A DNA stretch of 43,193 nucleotides. Origin: Symbiodinium natans. Lineage: Eukaryota > Sar > Dinophyceae > Suessiales > Symbiodiniaceae. This document shows positions 9,182 through 18,921 of the stretch, piece by piece. Where the stretch lies: the NCBI GenBank assembly GCA_905221605.1, contig CAJNDS010000068.1, forward strand, positions 1 to 43,193, written 5' to 3'. Both the position numbers and the translations under genes were made by a program. Below the pieces are notes generated by a model, which saw nothing but the letters and a program-made list of their open reading frames with translations, ran no database searches and had not been told where the DNA came from. Numbering within the stretch: the stretch's first letter is position 1; every line of letters starts with the position of its first letter.

Positions 9182-12100
9182 ATGCCTTCTCCGAAGCGAT
9201 GGCTCCAACTTGCCTCGGATGGTGGACAAGATGGTGGAGCTGGAAATGGTGCAGCTGAGTCTCTGGGTGAAAGATCGGTGTTGGAAGAGGTGATTCCCGA
9301 CGCTGAAGTACATCTGGAAGAGGCCTTGGTTGCAGAAAGCCCCAATGCGGGTATGAATCCCAATAGGGATATGGTTAGCAATGCTGAAGCTGAAGGACGT
9401 GCTGTTTCTGTACCGCCAAAGCCTGGTGAAAAAAGGAACTGGGATGCGACTGGTGGCATAGATCGTGAAATGGAGGTGACTGTTTTACGAGTGTTACACA
9501 AACACGGGTACCAGCCGTCGTCTTCGACTTCGGGTCGAATGGTAGACCAAGAGTCTCAGACCGATCTGATTGGAGAAGTGCTACAAGCGACCAGGAGGCC
9601 GTTGAGCAAGATCAAAAAGGGTCCATCTTCGAGTTCCCAAGGTGGTGGAAGCGGTCACAAACAGAAGGGTGCGGACGGCTTTGAAGCTGCACCTGCTGCT
9701 GAATACGCCATGGGGGAGGAGGAGATCCTACAGATGGAGGCTGAACGGTTGCGACAGCTGTCAGAAGAAGAGGACGAGATGCGACAGGTTTCTGAAAGGG
9801 ACGGTTTTCGGAAAGACGAGCATCTGATCCAAGCGTGTGATGGCACAATGTGGGAATTGCACCTCCATGAAGATGGGAGACAATATTATTACTGCCTGGA
9901 TACGCACGAAACCAAGTGGACATTGCCGGTGGTAGGTGAAAAGGTGAAGAGTGACGAGGTGGTTGGGTCTCCTTTGGGCAATGAGCTGGAAATGGAGGCG
10001 GCACTGGATTCTTCATCCTCTACTCCGAAGACTGAGTCTACGAGGGCATTCCAGGGTAGTGTAAATAGTTTAGGTGAAAAAGATTTTTCCTCTACTATCA
10101 GGGATAGCGGTCCTAGGGCTGATGGTGACGCCCCGACCCCGGGTTCTCCTGATGAGGAAGGGATTCCTGGGAACCAAGCCAACATCGCTGGAGCTCAACA
10201 CCTGGATCGGGAAGAAACAGAAGCGCTTTCTGAGGGTGGGGCAGCGATGGAATTGGTGGATCCAGAAGAGAAAATGCCCAATGAGGTGATCGGAACTGTG
10301 TCGGCTGCAGAAGAGCGAGTGGTGGATGTGGTACCTGTTGTTCAGGAAGGTGGTCCTGGAGATTCGGAGGATGGAGAGAAAAAGTTGTGTGTTACGACTG
10401 AGGAGGTCTCTTCGTTTGGTGCCAAGAATTCTGCCATTCAAGGGGAAAAAGAAGCTTCTGGAATAGCTGGAGACACGGATGATCTGAAAAATGAGGCCTG
10501 GAGCGCCAATGATGCGCGGGTTGATGCGCCAGATATTACCTGGAGTGCGAAGGAAGCACGGGTTGAGGTGCATGTGGTGGTACGTTCCACGGGCGACTGC
10601 AACAATGGGGCGCAGGTCTCCGCAGCAGCTGATGATGGAGGTTCACAGGTGGACGCACTGGTGCAACCTGAAGTTAGCAGCGAGGAACGAAATGACAAGG
10701 GCTACACCGGAGCCAATGAGGCAGCTGTGGTCAATGATGGTGGAAATTCTCCTTTGGAGGCCATGGAACCAAAGGAGCCTGCGGTGGAAGAAAGCGTGCC
10801 TGCCGTGGATGATCGACTCAATTGCCCTGCAGTGGAAGAAGATTTGCCTGCTGCAGAAGGTGAGACAAAGGACTCCAATGATGGGTCCACTCCCATGAAG
10901 GGAGAAGCGTTGCCGTCTGGAAGTTCACCGGAAGTCGACACCGAGCGAACTACAGCAGATGAGGCAAAGCCGTTGGCGGAGAAAAAGGGAGGTCCTGAAA
11001 TCCAGGAGCACAAAAAAGATGAGCTTGTGGGACTCGTGGAGCAGGACGAGCAGTGTGACCCAAAGGTGAAGACAAAGGATGCGCCAGGAGCCGATGATAC
11101 AGAGATGGTTTCTGAAGAGCGTGTAAAGAAAGTGCCCCGAGCGGGAGCCTTGGAGTCACCTGGGCCACATTGCTATCAAGAGGGAGATGAGATCATGGGT
11201 CTGGTGCGCTGCATCAATGGGTATGGAGCCTTTTTGGACCATGGGGATATGAATGTATTGATTCCTGCAGAAGGGAACAATGCATATCAGTTCAAGTTTG
11301 GTGATACTGTCAATGGAACAGTGAAACGAGTGGAAGATGATGGTACCATAATCTTGGACACCTTTCTGGTTTTGGAAGAGGACGTGGAGGACTCTTCTTC
11401 GACGCTGCGGAAGTGGAAACCCAGCGGCTGGAGTACGTGGTGGACGGATTCATGGTATGCTGGTCAATGGTACCAAGATTCCAACGGTCAATGGGACTGG
11501 AAACAGGAGGAAGAGCAATCCGATGAAGAGCTTGTGGTACAGGAGTTGTCTTCTGAAGAACGAAAAGAAAGGCAACTTTATGGAGAAAAGATCTACAAAG
11601 CTCTTCTGGAGAATGGAAATGAAGAGGAAGCCTATGTTGGCAAAATTACTGGGATGCTGTTAGGTCGGCCGATGGAAGATTTACAGGAGTGTGTTGCGGA
11701 TCAGGCATTCCTCAATGCGGAAGCTCGGCGCGCGTATGGCATCTTGCAAAATGATGGTTGGAAGCCTGATGGTACAGAAAGCACAGGCTTGGGGAAGTTA
11801 ACCACTTTTTCCCGAAAACAGTACCACAACGCGCTTTTCGAACTGGCATGCAGAAAAAGGAGATTTTCTCGACCAGTTGTGGGTGAAGCGGTGGCAACGG
11901 TGCTGAATCAAGGGGAAGATGAGTTTTGGAACGCGCTTTGGTTGGACACCAAGCTATTTTTGCAGGAGCTTGATGGTGCAGTGCAATCCATGAGCAAAAG
12001 GGAGAACAAGCCAATGGAAGCCTACATGGATCCTGACCAGTACAAAAAGGCTTACATGACACCAAAGACGGTGTTGTCACCTGGTTACAGCAAGCTGTGC

Positions 12101-15100
12101 AGGTTCTTCAATAAGGGAAGGTGTCGCAATGGCGATGGGTGTCCCTATGAGCATCGTCGGTACGGTGAAGGTTGGCCAGAAGGGGGGTCAACTGATCCAA
12201 AGAATAGCCAAGAAGCTGATGATGAGGACGGGAACATCGGTGACCCTCCCACAGAGGAAGGTACAGTGGATGAGGCACAGCAGGAGCGGGAGGATTTAGC
12301 CTTCCGGGCCAAGTACAATTTTGGCAAAGGTGCATCAAAGGGTGAGCCTACGTCAGGTGAGCCAAAAGGTCGGCTGTGTCTGTATTACAATCAAGGTGGT
12401 TGTAAATATGGGACTGCATGCAGGTACCTTCACAACGATGATGTAGCATTGGAAGGGACTTGGGAGCCCGGCAAAGCTTGGGACAATGCTTCCAGGAAGT
12501 CACTAAGGGACGCAGGGTTCCACCATTGCTGTTTCGATTATTACCTCAGAGGACGTTGCCGGAAAGGGTTAAATTTCTGCAAGTACTCCCATGACGAGAT
12601 GTCAGAGGAGCGGCTGTCGCTCCTGAAACACTTGGTACAGGTGGCCAATCAGGTCCGGTTTGAAAAAGAGAGAGGATGGGAGCTTACGGATAGAAGCACT
12701 TTTCAGCCACCTGCGAGTGGGGGAGCTGAATCTTCCTCATCCTCGGCACCAAAAGCGCTGCAAATGACCAATGTGTCACAAAAAGATGGTGAAAAAGGTA
12801 TTCTGGATGAAGTAGAAGCTGATGAGCAAAAGAATTCGGTGGCTGCATCCACTAGTACTCAGCTTCACAATCCGGAGGAGCCGATTGAAAATTGGATGGC
12901 TCGCAACGCACACCTGTGGGTGTATACCCCTCATGTAAGTGAGGTGATGATTACGCTTGGTGTGACCAATGTGTCGGACTTGCAAGAGTTCATCTTTGTG
13001 GAAGATTTGGTTGACAAAGGGATCAACAAAGTGACCGCATGCAAAATTCTGCAATTGGTGGGTGAGGTCCGATATCGACCGGGAGGACCGGAAAAGGCAG
13101 TTCCGTCTGATGCATCTGTACGGGTACAACAATCTTCTGGGAACAAAGGGACTGGAAGAGCGGCGGTGCGAACCCTCACTCAGGTGCGTGAAGCTGAAGA
13201 CTCCGGTGCAAAAACTATGCCGAGAGGTTCCTATCGGGAGCTTTTTGATAAGGTCAGGTACCGTGATGGTTGGACGCTTGCGCAGAGGTCTCCGTTGTGC
13301 GTACAGAAGCTGCGGTTGGTGGGAGTTGGAATGCCGCCGGTGAATCCACCAACGAAAAAGTATCGGTCAAGATCAAACCCTGTAAGAAGGGGAAGGCCCT
13401 TGCTGGACAAAAAACAGGTGCGACAGGTGCCACGATCTCGGTCACAACGACGAGTGCAACTGGCGGAAGTGGTGGAAAAACCGAAGCCACTGGAGCCGGT
13501 GAAACCTCGTGGTGGTTTGTCGTATCCATTCAGCAGAGCGTGGGCAGATGTGGTGGATGATGATGACCAGGCGGAGGCTTTGGTCTCGTATGCCGCTTCC
13601 TCAAGCGATTCAAGCGAGGAGGAGACCAATGCGGTACAACGCCTGAAGGAACTCTTTTTGCAAGAAAGGGATTCGTGGAGAACTGCGAGTCGTGGCAATG
13701 TTCCACAAAGTGGTTCTTCAGGCTCCAATGATGGGCCGAAAAAATCGGTTCACCTTGGCGAAGGGCGCGACAAAGCGTCGCGGGGGGAGACCCGCCAAGA
13801 AGTGACTTCTCAAGTTTTTTCGCTACCACAACCTTCTCGTCGAGCTGAACGGTCTCAAAAAAGAACAAGGGATGGTTCAGTTATGGTTGGTTCGCTGGCG
13901 GTGGGCTCCACGGATGAGGTTTTACCTGGGCAAGGTGCTGCTGGACAGGTGAATGTCTCTGAAAGCGCTCAAGTTCTTCCTGGGCATGAAGTGGCTGGAC
14001 AGGAGACGGCGCCGGAAGGAGCAGTACAGATTTCTGGCGAGGAGACCGACCAAAAAGAAGGAGAAGGCGGGAGCAATGATCTCCGTGGTAATGATGCGAA
14101 GATGTTGGATGGTGGTCCGGTGAGGAGTGACCTTCAGCAATTGCTGGTGAAAGGCCTTCTGACTCGAATTTATTGGAAGGTTGCAGTTGGCAAGTTGCCA
14201 ATGGGGCAAAGAGATTGCCAAAAAGGGTCCAATAAGATGGATCGAAATTTGGTTATTAGCATGTCATCCGAGGGTGCAAGCGAACAGGATGAGAACCTGG
14301 CACTGGAGGACGATGCTGATCAGTCAATGGGAGACGGTGCAATGGTTATGGTGTATGATCCAGGAACGCTGATCCAGTCGCCAACAACTGATTGGGTTAT
14401 GCGTCGCGGTCTGACCGATCGTACCGTCTGGCCAGCAATGGCGCACCTGGCACAGAGGATATGTGCTGAAATGGTTCAAGTGGATGAAATGAATGCCCAG
14501 CTAGGGACTGGAACACTCCTTTTTCAAAGGAGAGATCAAGGACATTATACTGACCTGCATCATTCGTTCCATGACAACCCGTGCTTGCCGGCGGTGGGGA
14601 ATTACCCTCTTTCGGTGATGGGTACCTTGTTGTCTCCTGGTCTGGAAGGGGAATTCAAGAATACGGACAAGTTTGGTACTGCTATGGAGGCAATTGCCTA
14701 TGATTGGAGCCGCAGTCCAGGCATGGAAGTTCATATTGAACTTATGGCGAGGGTAGCCAAAATGGTTCACCCATTCCTGAATCTGGGAGCACAAGGGTCG
14801 GTGATGGTTTCAGAATTTCTCTGGCAGCGCGGGAGGGCTCGGTTGATGGAGTTTCTTCAAGCGGCGACTTGTGCGGACCAATTGGAGGCTCTCTGGAGAA
14901 GGATGGACGACGATGCGGATGAGGAGGTGGATCCTTCGACAGCGATGCTGGAAGTTCTTGGACTAGAGGATGCGGTGCTTGATCAAGGGAACAATGAATC
15001 CCTTATTCCCATTGAAGATGCTGGAGGTGAGACAAGCGGTGACACTGGAGGGAAGGGCAAAGCGCCAGAAGTTTCTCCGGAAGAGGAGAAATCCAGTGGG

Positions 15101-16474
15101 TCATCCAGACTGGCGGACACAAGGATTTTCTTGTGGTCAGTGTACTCCCGCGTGGCTTCGAATTTCTCTATGCAGGACCGCACTACTGGTAAGATCTTTG
15201 ACAGCACCAAAGGATATCCTGGTGAAGGACCAAACAATGATGACAATCCTTCCTCTAAGGGGAACTTTCCCTGGATTTCAGAAGACTACCTTGACGAAGT
15301 GGTGTCAAAAAAGATGGAAAGGTCTTCAGAGATGGATGGGTTTGTTCCGGGAAGTGAGGGATCATTGGAAAAGGTAGAGGTGGAGAATGTCACTGCCTCT
15401 AAAATTCTTATGGCTCTTTGGAAGAAGGGACATAGAGTTGGGTTTAGAAGGTTGCGTCGTTTGAATGCATCTGGATGCAAGGTTGGAGCAATGAAACGTC
15501 CAATCAAAAGGGTGCAGAAGATTGGCGCTAGGAAGGCCTTCATGAAGATGTTCAATGTTTTTGGATCGTCTCAGCATGGCTCAGGAGTTGGCGGAAAACC
15601 GATCATGAAGGTGGTAGGACCAAGGCCAGGTTTTCCAGCTGTACTCCAAGCACCAAATACTGATAGCACGTCGGGTGAAGGGAGCAGTCCCCAGGTACAT
15701 GGCAATGTTCATGTAGAGCACAGTCGCCCTATGGACCGGTATGAGGCAGAGCGCTTGGAGAAGAGGAAGAAGGGTTTCTGCTATTGGTTTGGCAAAGGGA
15801 AAGATCGCTGCAAATTTGGTGACGACTGCAAATTCATCCATTCCGAAGATGATGTGGTGCTACATTCATATTGGTGCAAATACTATGTGGCAGGGAGAGA
15901 ATGTTTCGCTGGAAAGGATTGTGGGTTCTCGCATGATGCAACTGGTGTGAGGTGCGTCCAGTTTGCTCGGTCTGGGAAGTGTCGATTTGGTGACAGGTGT
16001 GTCTTCGAGCATGGTGTTCCGTTGGAAAAACAGAGGCCAAGGTCTCCAAGGACGCCCCTAAGGGATGGTCCAAGGAGAAAGTCTGGTGCAAATGGTGGAG
16101 AAAAGGAGATCCCTCCTGAACAGTTCGATGATGATGAGGAGGATTTTATGGTTTATGACGAAGAGACCAAGATGACGGAACTGTTGATGGAGGCGATTTC
16201 ATTTCTCTCCGGTGGCAAGCCAGATTTGGCTCGAGCAGAGGCGGACCCATTGTTCAAACTCCTGAAGTTCACTGGAGATGCTGACCAAATGGATCAAGTA
16301 TGGGTTTCGTGGACCGCTGAAATGTTGTCAGTGCTGGAACTTCTCGAAGTAGTGAAGTCGTATGATGTTTCGCTCGCGGAGGTGGAAGAATGGGTCAATG
16401 ACCTGAGGATATGGTATGAGCGAGCCAATTTGGGAGAAGAAAAGGATCCAAAAAAGGGAAAAAGAGGTCCCTAG
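9182..16474 (+). CDS. Giant Gag-like polyprotein with WW, S1-like and six CCCH zinc-finger modules
   Basis: The frame is open back into the LTR, but the first ATG is at 9182, giving 2,430 residues ending at TAG. Modules seen, by residue: a WW domain at 224-249 (Trp-x21-Trp, then TLP, with a YYY core); a long acidic, low-complexity region; an S1/OB-like RNA-binding stretch at about 665-727; a Trp-rich patch at about 741-760; three CCCH fingers at 973-991, 1066-1084 and 1117-1137; a SAM-like helical region at about 1236-1300; Ser/Arg-rich and repeated VLPG-type segments; an unrecognised globular region at about 1727-1910; and a second CCCH triplet at 2200-2220, 2232-2251 and 2258-2277. CCCH, S1 and WW modules suggest RNA and protein binding, so a nucleocapsid or RNP role is likely. 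No catalytic pol domain is visible. It occupies the Gag position of the LTR element. It could instead be a captured host RNA-binding protein. Confidence 0.85.
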   Translation: MPSPKRWLQLASDGGQDGGAGNGAAESLGERSVLEEVIPDAEVHLEEALVAESPNAGMNPNRDMVSNAEAEGRAVSVPPKPGEKRNWDATGGIDREMEVTVLRVLHKHGYQPSSSTSGRMVDQESQTDLIGEVLQATRRPLSKIKKGPSSSSQGGGSGHKQKGADGFEAAPAAEYAMGEEEILQMEAERLRQLSEEEDEMRQVSERDGFRKDEHLIQACDGTMWELHLHEDGRQYYYCLDTHETKWTLPVVGEKVKSDEVVGSPLGNELEMEAALDSSSSTPKTESTRAFQGSVNSLGEKDFSSTIRDSGPRADGDAPTPGSPDEEGIPGNQANIAGAQHLDREETEALSEGGAAMELVDPEEKMPNEVIGTVSAAEERVVDVVPVVQEGGPGDSEDGEKKLCVTTEEVSSFGAKNSAIQGEKEASGIAGDTDDLKNEAWSANDARVDAPDITWSAKEARVEVHVVVRSTGDCNNGAQVSAAADDGGSQVDALVQPEVSSEERNDKGYTGANEAAVVNDGGNSPLEAMEPKEPAVEESVPAVDDRLNCPAVEEDLPAAEGETKDSNDGSTPMKGEALPSGSSPEVDTERTTADEAKPLAEKKGGPEIQEHKKDELVGLVEQDEQCDPKVKTKDAPGADDTEMVSEERVKKVPRAGALESPGPHCYQEGDEIMGLVRCINGYGAFLDHGDMNVLIPAEGNNAYQFKFGDTVNGTVKRVEDDGTIILDTFLVLEEDVEDSSSTLRKWKPSGWSTWWTDSWYAGQWYQDSNGQWDWKQEEEQSDEELVVQELSSEERKERQLYGEKIYKALLENGNEEEAYVGKITGMLLGRPMEDLQECVADQAFLNAEARRAYGILQNDGWKPDGTESTGLGKLTTFSRKQYHNALFELACRKRRFSRPVVGEAVATVLNQGEDEFWNALWLDTKLFLQELDGAVQSMSKRENKPMEAYMDPDQYKKAYMTPKTVLSPGYSKLCRFFNKGRCRNGDGCPYEHRRYGEGWPEGGSTDPKNSQEADDEDGNIGDPPTEEGTVDEAQQEREDLAFRAKYNFGKGASKGEPTSGEPKGRLCLYYNQGGCKYGTACRYLHNDDVALEGTWEPGKAWDNASRKSLRDAGFHHCCFDYYLRGRCRKGLNFCKYSHDEMSEERLSLLKHLVQVANQVRFEKERGWELTDRSTFQPPASGGAESSSSSAPKALQMTNVSQKDGEKGILDEVEADEQKNSVAASTSTQLHNPEEPIENWMARNAHLWVYTPHVSEVMITLGVTNVSDLQEFIFVEDLVDKGINKVTACKILQLVGEVRYRPGGPEKAVPSDASVRVQQSSGNKGTGRAAVRTLTQVREAEDSGAKTMPRGSYRELFDKVRYRDGWTLAQRSPLCVQKLRLVGVGMPPVNPPTKKYRSRSNPVRRGRPLLDKKQVRQVPRSRSQRRVQLAEVVEKPKPLEPVKPRGGLSYPFSRAWADVVDDDDQAEALVSYAASSSDSSEEETNAVQRLKELFLQERDSWRTASRGNVPQSGSSGSNDGPKKSVHLGEGRDKASRGETRQEVTSQVFSLPQPSRRAERSQKRTRDGSVMVGSLAVGSTDEVLPGQGAAGQVNVSESAQVLPGHEVAGQETAPEGAVQISGEETDQKEGEGGSNDLRGNDAKMLDGGPVRSDLQQLLVKGLLTRIYWKVAVGKLPMGQRDCQKGSNKMDRNLVISMSSEGASEQDENLALEDDADQSMGDGAMVMVYDPGTLIQSPTTDWVMRRGLTDRTVWPAMAHLAQRICAEMVQVDEMNAQLGTGTLLFQRRDQGHYTDLHHSFHDNPCLPAVGNYPLSVMGTLLSPGLEGEFKNTDKFGTAMEAIAYDWSRSPGMEVHIELMARVAKMVHPFLNLGAQGSVMVSEFLWQRGRARLMEFLQAATCADQLEALWRRMDDDADEEVDPSTAMLEVLGLEDAVLDQGNNESLIPIEDAGGETSGDTGGKGKAPEVSPEEEKSSGSSRLADTRIFLWSVYSRVASNFSMQDRTTGKIFDSTKGYPGEGPNNDDNPSSKGNFPWISEDYLDEVVSKKMERSSEMDGFVPGSEGSLEKVEVENVTASKILMALWKKGHRVGFRRLRRLNASGCKVGAMKRPIKRVQKIGARKAFMKMFNVFGSSQHGSGVGGKPIMKVVGPRPGFPAVLQAPNTDSTSGEGSSPQVHGNVHVEHSRPMDRYEAERLEKRKKGFCYWFGKGKDRCKFGDDCKFIHSEDDVVLHSYWCKYYVAGRECFAGKDCGFSHDATGVRCVQFARSGKCRFGDRCVFEHGVPLEKQRPRSPRTPLRDGPRRKSGANGGEKEIPPEQFDDDEEDFMVYDEETKMTELLMEAISFLSGGKPDLARAEADPLFKLLKFTGDADQMDQVWVSWTAEMLSVLELLEVVKSYDVSLAEVEEWVNDLRIWYERANLGEEKDPKKGKRGP

Positions 16475-17016
16475 AAGGGGAGTCCAGCAAAGATATTCCT
16501 GCCGAAAAAGAAGTGGTTGAGACTTCGGAGACGGAGGTTGCCGTTGAGGAGGAGAAGAAAAAGGTAAAAAAGAAGAGGAAAGCTGCAGCTATCGAAGATC
16601 CTTACACTCTCATGGTTCCAAAGCCGAAGAAGATGCCGACGATCATTGAGAAGGGTGGATCAACATCCAATGTGGTGGCTTCTGCAGTGGAAAAATCCTC
16701 GAAGACGCGCACAAAGTCAAATGTCGGTGGAAAGACAAAGAAGAAGGAGAAAAGTCAGAGTCCCAAAAAAGAAGAGGTGGTAATGGTGCAAGATCCTGAG
16801 GAAAAGGATCGTCCATCCGATGCGGAGGCACCAGGGTCTGCCAATGCGAATGAAGAGCTGGGTCAATCTTGCCAGGCGATTGAGGATGCAAAGAGAGAAG
16901 GATTGGTATCCTCAATTCAAAGGGGCATACAGGATCCTATTCTTACGATTTCGGACCTGGAGTATATTCTGCTGCAACTTCACCTCAAGATTGCCAACAA
17001 TCGGAAAAAGAAGTGA
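16420..17016 (+). CDS. Lys/Glu-rich downstream ORF in the -1 frame
   Basis: This frame opens after a stop at 16417-16419, overlaps the end of the giant ORF and closes with TGA at 17014-17016. It encodes a basic, low-complexity protein (EEEKKKVKKKRK, then several KKKEK-type clusters) ending in LQLHLKIANNRKKK. The first ATG in frame is 16612 (134 residues). If reached by -1 slippage at 16450-16456, it would add 186 residues to the giant ORF, giving a fusion of about 2,611. It may resemble a nucleic-acid-binding tail; no family was recognised. A simple one-base indel splitting one ancestral ORF is the alternative. Confidence 0.6.
   Translation, partial: ASQFGRRKGSKKGKKRSLEGESSKDIPAEKEVVETSETEVAVEEEKKKVKKKRKAAAIEDPYTLMVPKPKKMPTIIEKGGSTSNVVASAVEKSSKTRTKSNVGGKTKKKEKSQSPKKEEVVMVQDPEEKDRPSDAEAPGSANANEELGQSCQAIEDAKREGLVSSIQRGIQDPILTISDLEYILLQLHLKIANNRKKK
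16450..16456 (+). promoter_or_regulatory. Possible -1 ribosomal frameshift heptamer
   Basis: A AAA AAG lies in the correct zero-frame register (CCA AAA AAG), 15 bases before the TAG of the giant ORF, and the -1 frame is the one that is open downstream. A weak stem (TCCC with GGGA, 16468-16481) follows after about 11 bases. The register fits X XXY YYZ, but use is unproven. Confidence 0.4.
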
Positions 17017-17387
17017 TTGGATGGTATGGATGAAGGGATGGTTTTTCTCTTTCTGGAGACCGGTGCGCTGGAACAGCCAATGTGCTGACAAAGGTGGTGG
17101 TTACTATTAAGGGTATGGAAATCCCTGATAGTAGGAGTCAGTAGCTTTTCGCGTAGCGAAGACCACGGTTTGTGGTGAAGAAGGCCAAGGAGTCTTCAGT
17201 GATGAGAGGATCAAGGTGAAAAAAGATTCTCTATGGGTAGTAGGTTAGCCAATGTGCTATAATTCCGTCCTGGAAGACGTTAAACCACAATTTGCATTTC
17301 AAGCAGCTGGCTGCTGCCGTAATGGCAGTTTTTGGCCAAAAGATCTGCATCTCCAATGTGTCCTAGGAAATCCTAGGACAGGGGGAG
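17017..17387 (+). other. Retrotransposon 3' untranslated region and polypurine tract
   Basis: No long ORF continues here. Two TCCTAGGA palindromes separated by AA (17361-17378) precede ACAGGGGGAG, which runs into the 3' LTR at 17388 and is the expected plus-strand primer. Confidence 0.7.
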
Positions 17388-17674
17388 TGCGGAGCTGCAA
17401 TTGGTATTGTAGAAAGGAGTTAGTGTTGGAAGTTGGAAGGGTTAATGAACCCGGTAATCGTATTTGGCTCAAGATGGGCTTGAACAGAAAGCCACAAGTT
17501 CAAAAAATAGTGCCTGGGTTCTTAGGGTTTGGTAAGGGTGTGGATTCCTTCCCCCTTTCCTTCCCCCCTGGGTTGCTCTTATCCGTGTTCTTGGTTGTTT
17601 CTTGGTTCGATCTGGGAAATATAAGTTCAGGGCGATTAGGGGAGTTGATTTCCTTCCTTGGTTGTCCCCCCGTA
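17388..17674 (+). repeat. 3' LTR (287 bp)
   Basis: Same sequence as 8828-9115 apart from one missing G. It is followed immediately by CCCTAAACCCTAAA. Near identity of the two LTRs implies a recent insertion. Confidence 0.93.
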
Positions 17675-17706
17675 CCCTAAACCCTAAATCCTGTCGGAAT
17701 TGCCAG

Positions 17707-17740
17707 GCCTCTACCTGGTCTAGACCGAGCAGCACCTTCG
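17707..17740 (+). CDS. Candidate short exon directly downstream of the retrotransposon
   Basis: Acceptor GAATTGCCAG and donor GTAATG. Enters with 1 base, as 8697-8781 requires, and reads PLPGLDRAAPS. The opposite strand here is also open and coding-like (see findings), so the call is uncertain. Confidence 0.35.
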
Positions 17741-17906
17741 GTAATGTGGCGGCGCCAAAGGCGTTCCAGTGATGCACATAGCAGCGCGGAAGCGCCGAAC
17801 TGAATGCCGCAGACATGGCTCTGTCAACTTCGTAAAGACCAAAGAAGCTTCTTGATCTCAATGGGAATCACCTAGCGCAGGCGGCCCAAACCATGTTTGC
17901 CTGCAG

Positions 17907-18008
17907 GGCCACGGCAGCTGTGGCCAGAAGCGCAAGCAGTGGTGGGCTGCGAACTCATGGCGCTTCGAGTGGAAAATTTCCGATCCACGCGGAATAACCC
18001 TCAGAGCG
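17907..18008 (+). CDS. Candidate exon
   Basis: Good acceptor TTTGCCTGCAG; donor GTTGACC. Exactly 34 codons, GHGSCGQKRKQWWAANSWRF...GITLRA, phase 0 in and out. Trp-rich and basic; no family recognised. Confidence 0.5.
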
Positions 18009-18317
18009 GTTGACCTTGGACGCCTCAGACACCCTGGTTCTAGAGCCCTCGAAATTGGAAAGCCTTCAGAACCCTAGAAACCTCAGAGCCCTCAGAACGC
18101 TTAAGCCCCAAACCCTAAACCCTAAACCCTAAACCCTAAACCCTAAACCCTAAGCCCTAAGCCCGAAGCCCTAAGCCCTAAGCCCTAAACCCCAAACCCT
18201 AAACCCTAAAACCCTAAACCCTAAACCCTAAACCCTAACCTTAAACCCTAAACCCTACACCCTAAATCCTAAACCCTAAACCCTAAACCCTGACGGCAAG
18301 AAGCCCTCAGACCTAAG

Positions 18318-18404
18318 GCAGCGCCTACGACTGTGCCCCCAAGCGCTACAGGGCCCAGTTCTTGGTACTTCTGTCGCGGTGCGCGCGCCGCGGCTGCGTT
18401 GGCG
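18318..18404 (+). CDS. Candidate exon
   Basis: Acceptor CCTAAG, whose TAA would stop this frame just upstream; donor GTTTAGGG. Enters with 2 bases and reads SAYDCAPKRYRAQFLVLLSR...GCVG with GC-rich third positions; leaves 1 base. Confidence 0.6.
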
Positions 18405-18546
18405 GTTTAGGGTTTAGGGGTTTCGGGTAAAGGGTTTAGGGTTTAGGGTCTAGGGGTTTAGGGGTTTCGGGGTTTAGGGGTTTAGGCCTTGAGGTTCAGG
18501 GCACGAAGCCCCGATGAGAGTGGGGACAAAGCGTTAGCCCTCGAAG

Positions 18547-18600
18547 CCGTGAAAGGAGCAGGGAGTGGGAAGCGCAAGACGGAGCAGCAGAAGACCAGCA
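18547..18600 (+). CDS. Candidate exon
   Basis: Acceptor CCCTCGAAG; donor GTTTAGGG. Enters with 2 bases and reads VKGAGSGKRKTEQQKTS, leaving 1 base. Phase matches both neighbours. Confidence 0.55.
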
Positions 18601-18854
18601 GTTTAGGGTTTAGGTTTAGGGTCTAGGGTTTAGGGTTTAGGGTTTAGGGATTTTTCACAATACATCAATCGCACTGAATGTATGATTGAAAACATTCGTT
18701 GTATCGTAAAAGCCAGGAAGAAGATGCCACAAATAGATGAACAGTGAAAGAGAGATACGTGAGCAGGTTCAAAGTTGTCCACATGCCATGCTGACCCGCA
18801 AGTACTTCTGGAGCACCCTAAGGGGGTTTACTCTAAACCCTAAACCTTATGCAG

Positions 18855-18921
18855 GGATTAACACAGTATGGCGCCTTGCAACAAACAGGGGCGGTGAAGG
18901 CAATGGACTAGAGTTGTACGA
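18855..18921 (+). CDS. Candidate exon
   Basis: CCCTAAACCTTATGCAG acceptor and GTTTAGGG donor. Enters with 2 bases; reads INTVWRLATNRGGEGNGLEL...; leaves 2 bases. Confidence 0.6.

Larger units (their letters stand above)
8828..17674 (+). mobile_element. Non-autonomous LTR retrotransposon (Copia-like signals), 8,847 bp
   Basis: Two almost identical direct repeats (8828-9115 and 17388-17674) flank a coding interior. The element is bordered by CCCTA on both sides (8823-8827 and 17675-17679). Removing it with one CCCTA restores an in-phase CCCTAAA array, so the insertion site is clear. The interior has a primer-binding site abutting the 5' LTR, a purine tract abutting the 3' LTR, one giant ORF and a second overlapping ORF. 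I see no reverse transcriptase YxDD box, no integrase HHCC or DDE pattern and no protease DTG/DSG context, so it would need enzymes from an autonomous relative. The 5-bp duplication and initiator-Met half-tRNA primer point to Ty1/copia; that class call is inference. It sits inside the intron between candidate exons 8697-8781 and 17707-17740. Confidence 0.9.

Noticed and set aside
9172-15841. Many ORFs of 60-167 codons on both strands within the retrotransposon
   Set aside because: They are shadows of the 2,430-residue frame and show no independent features.
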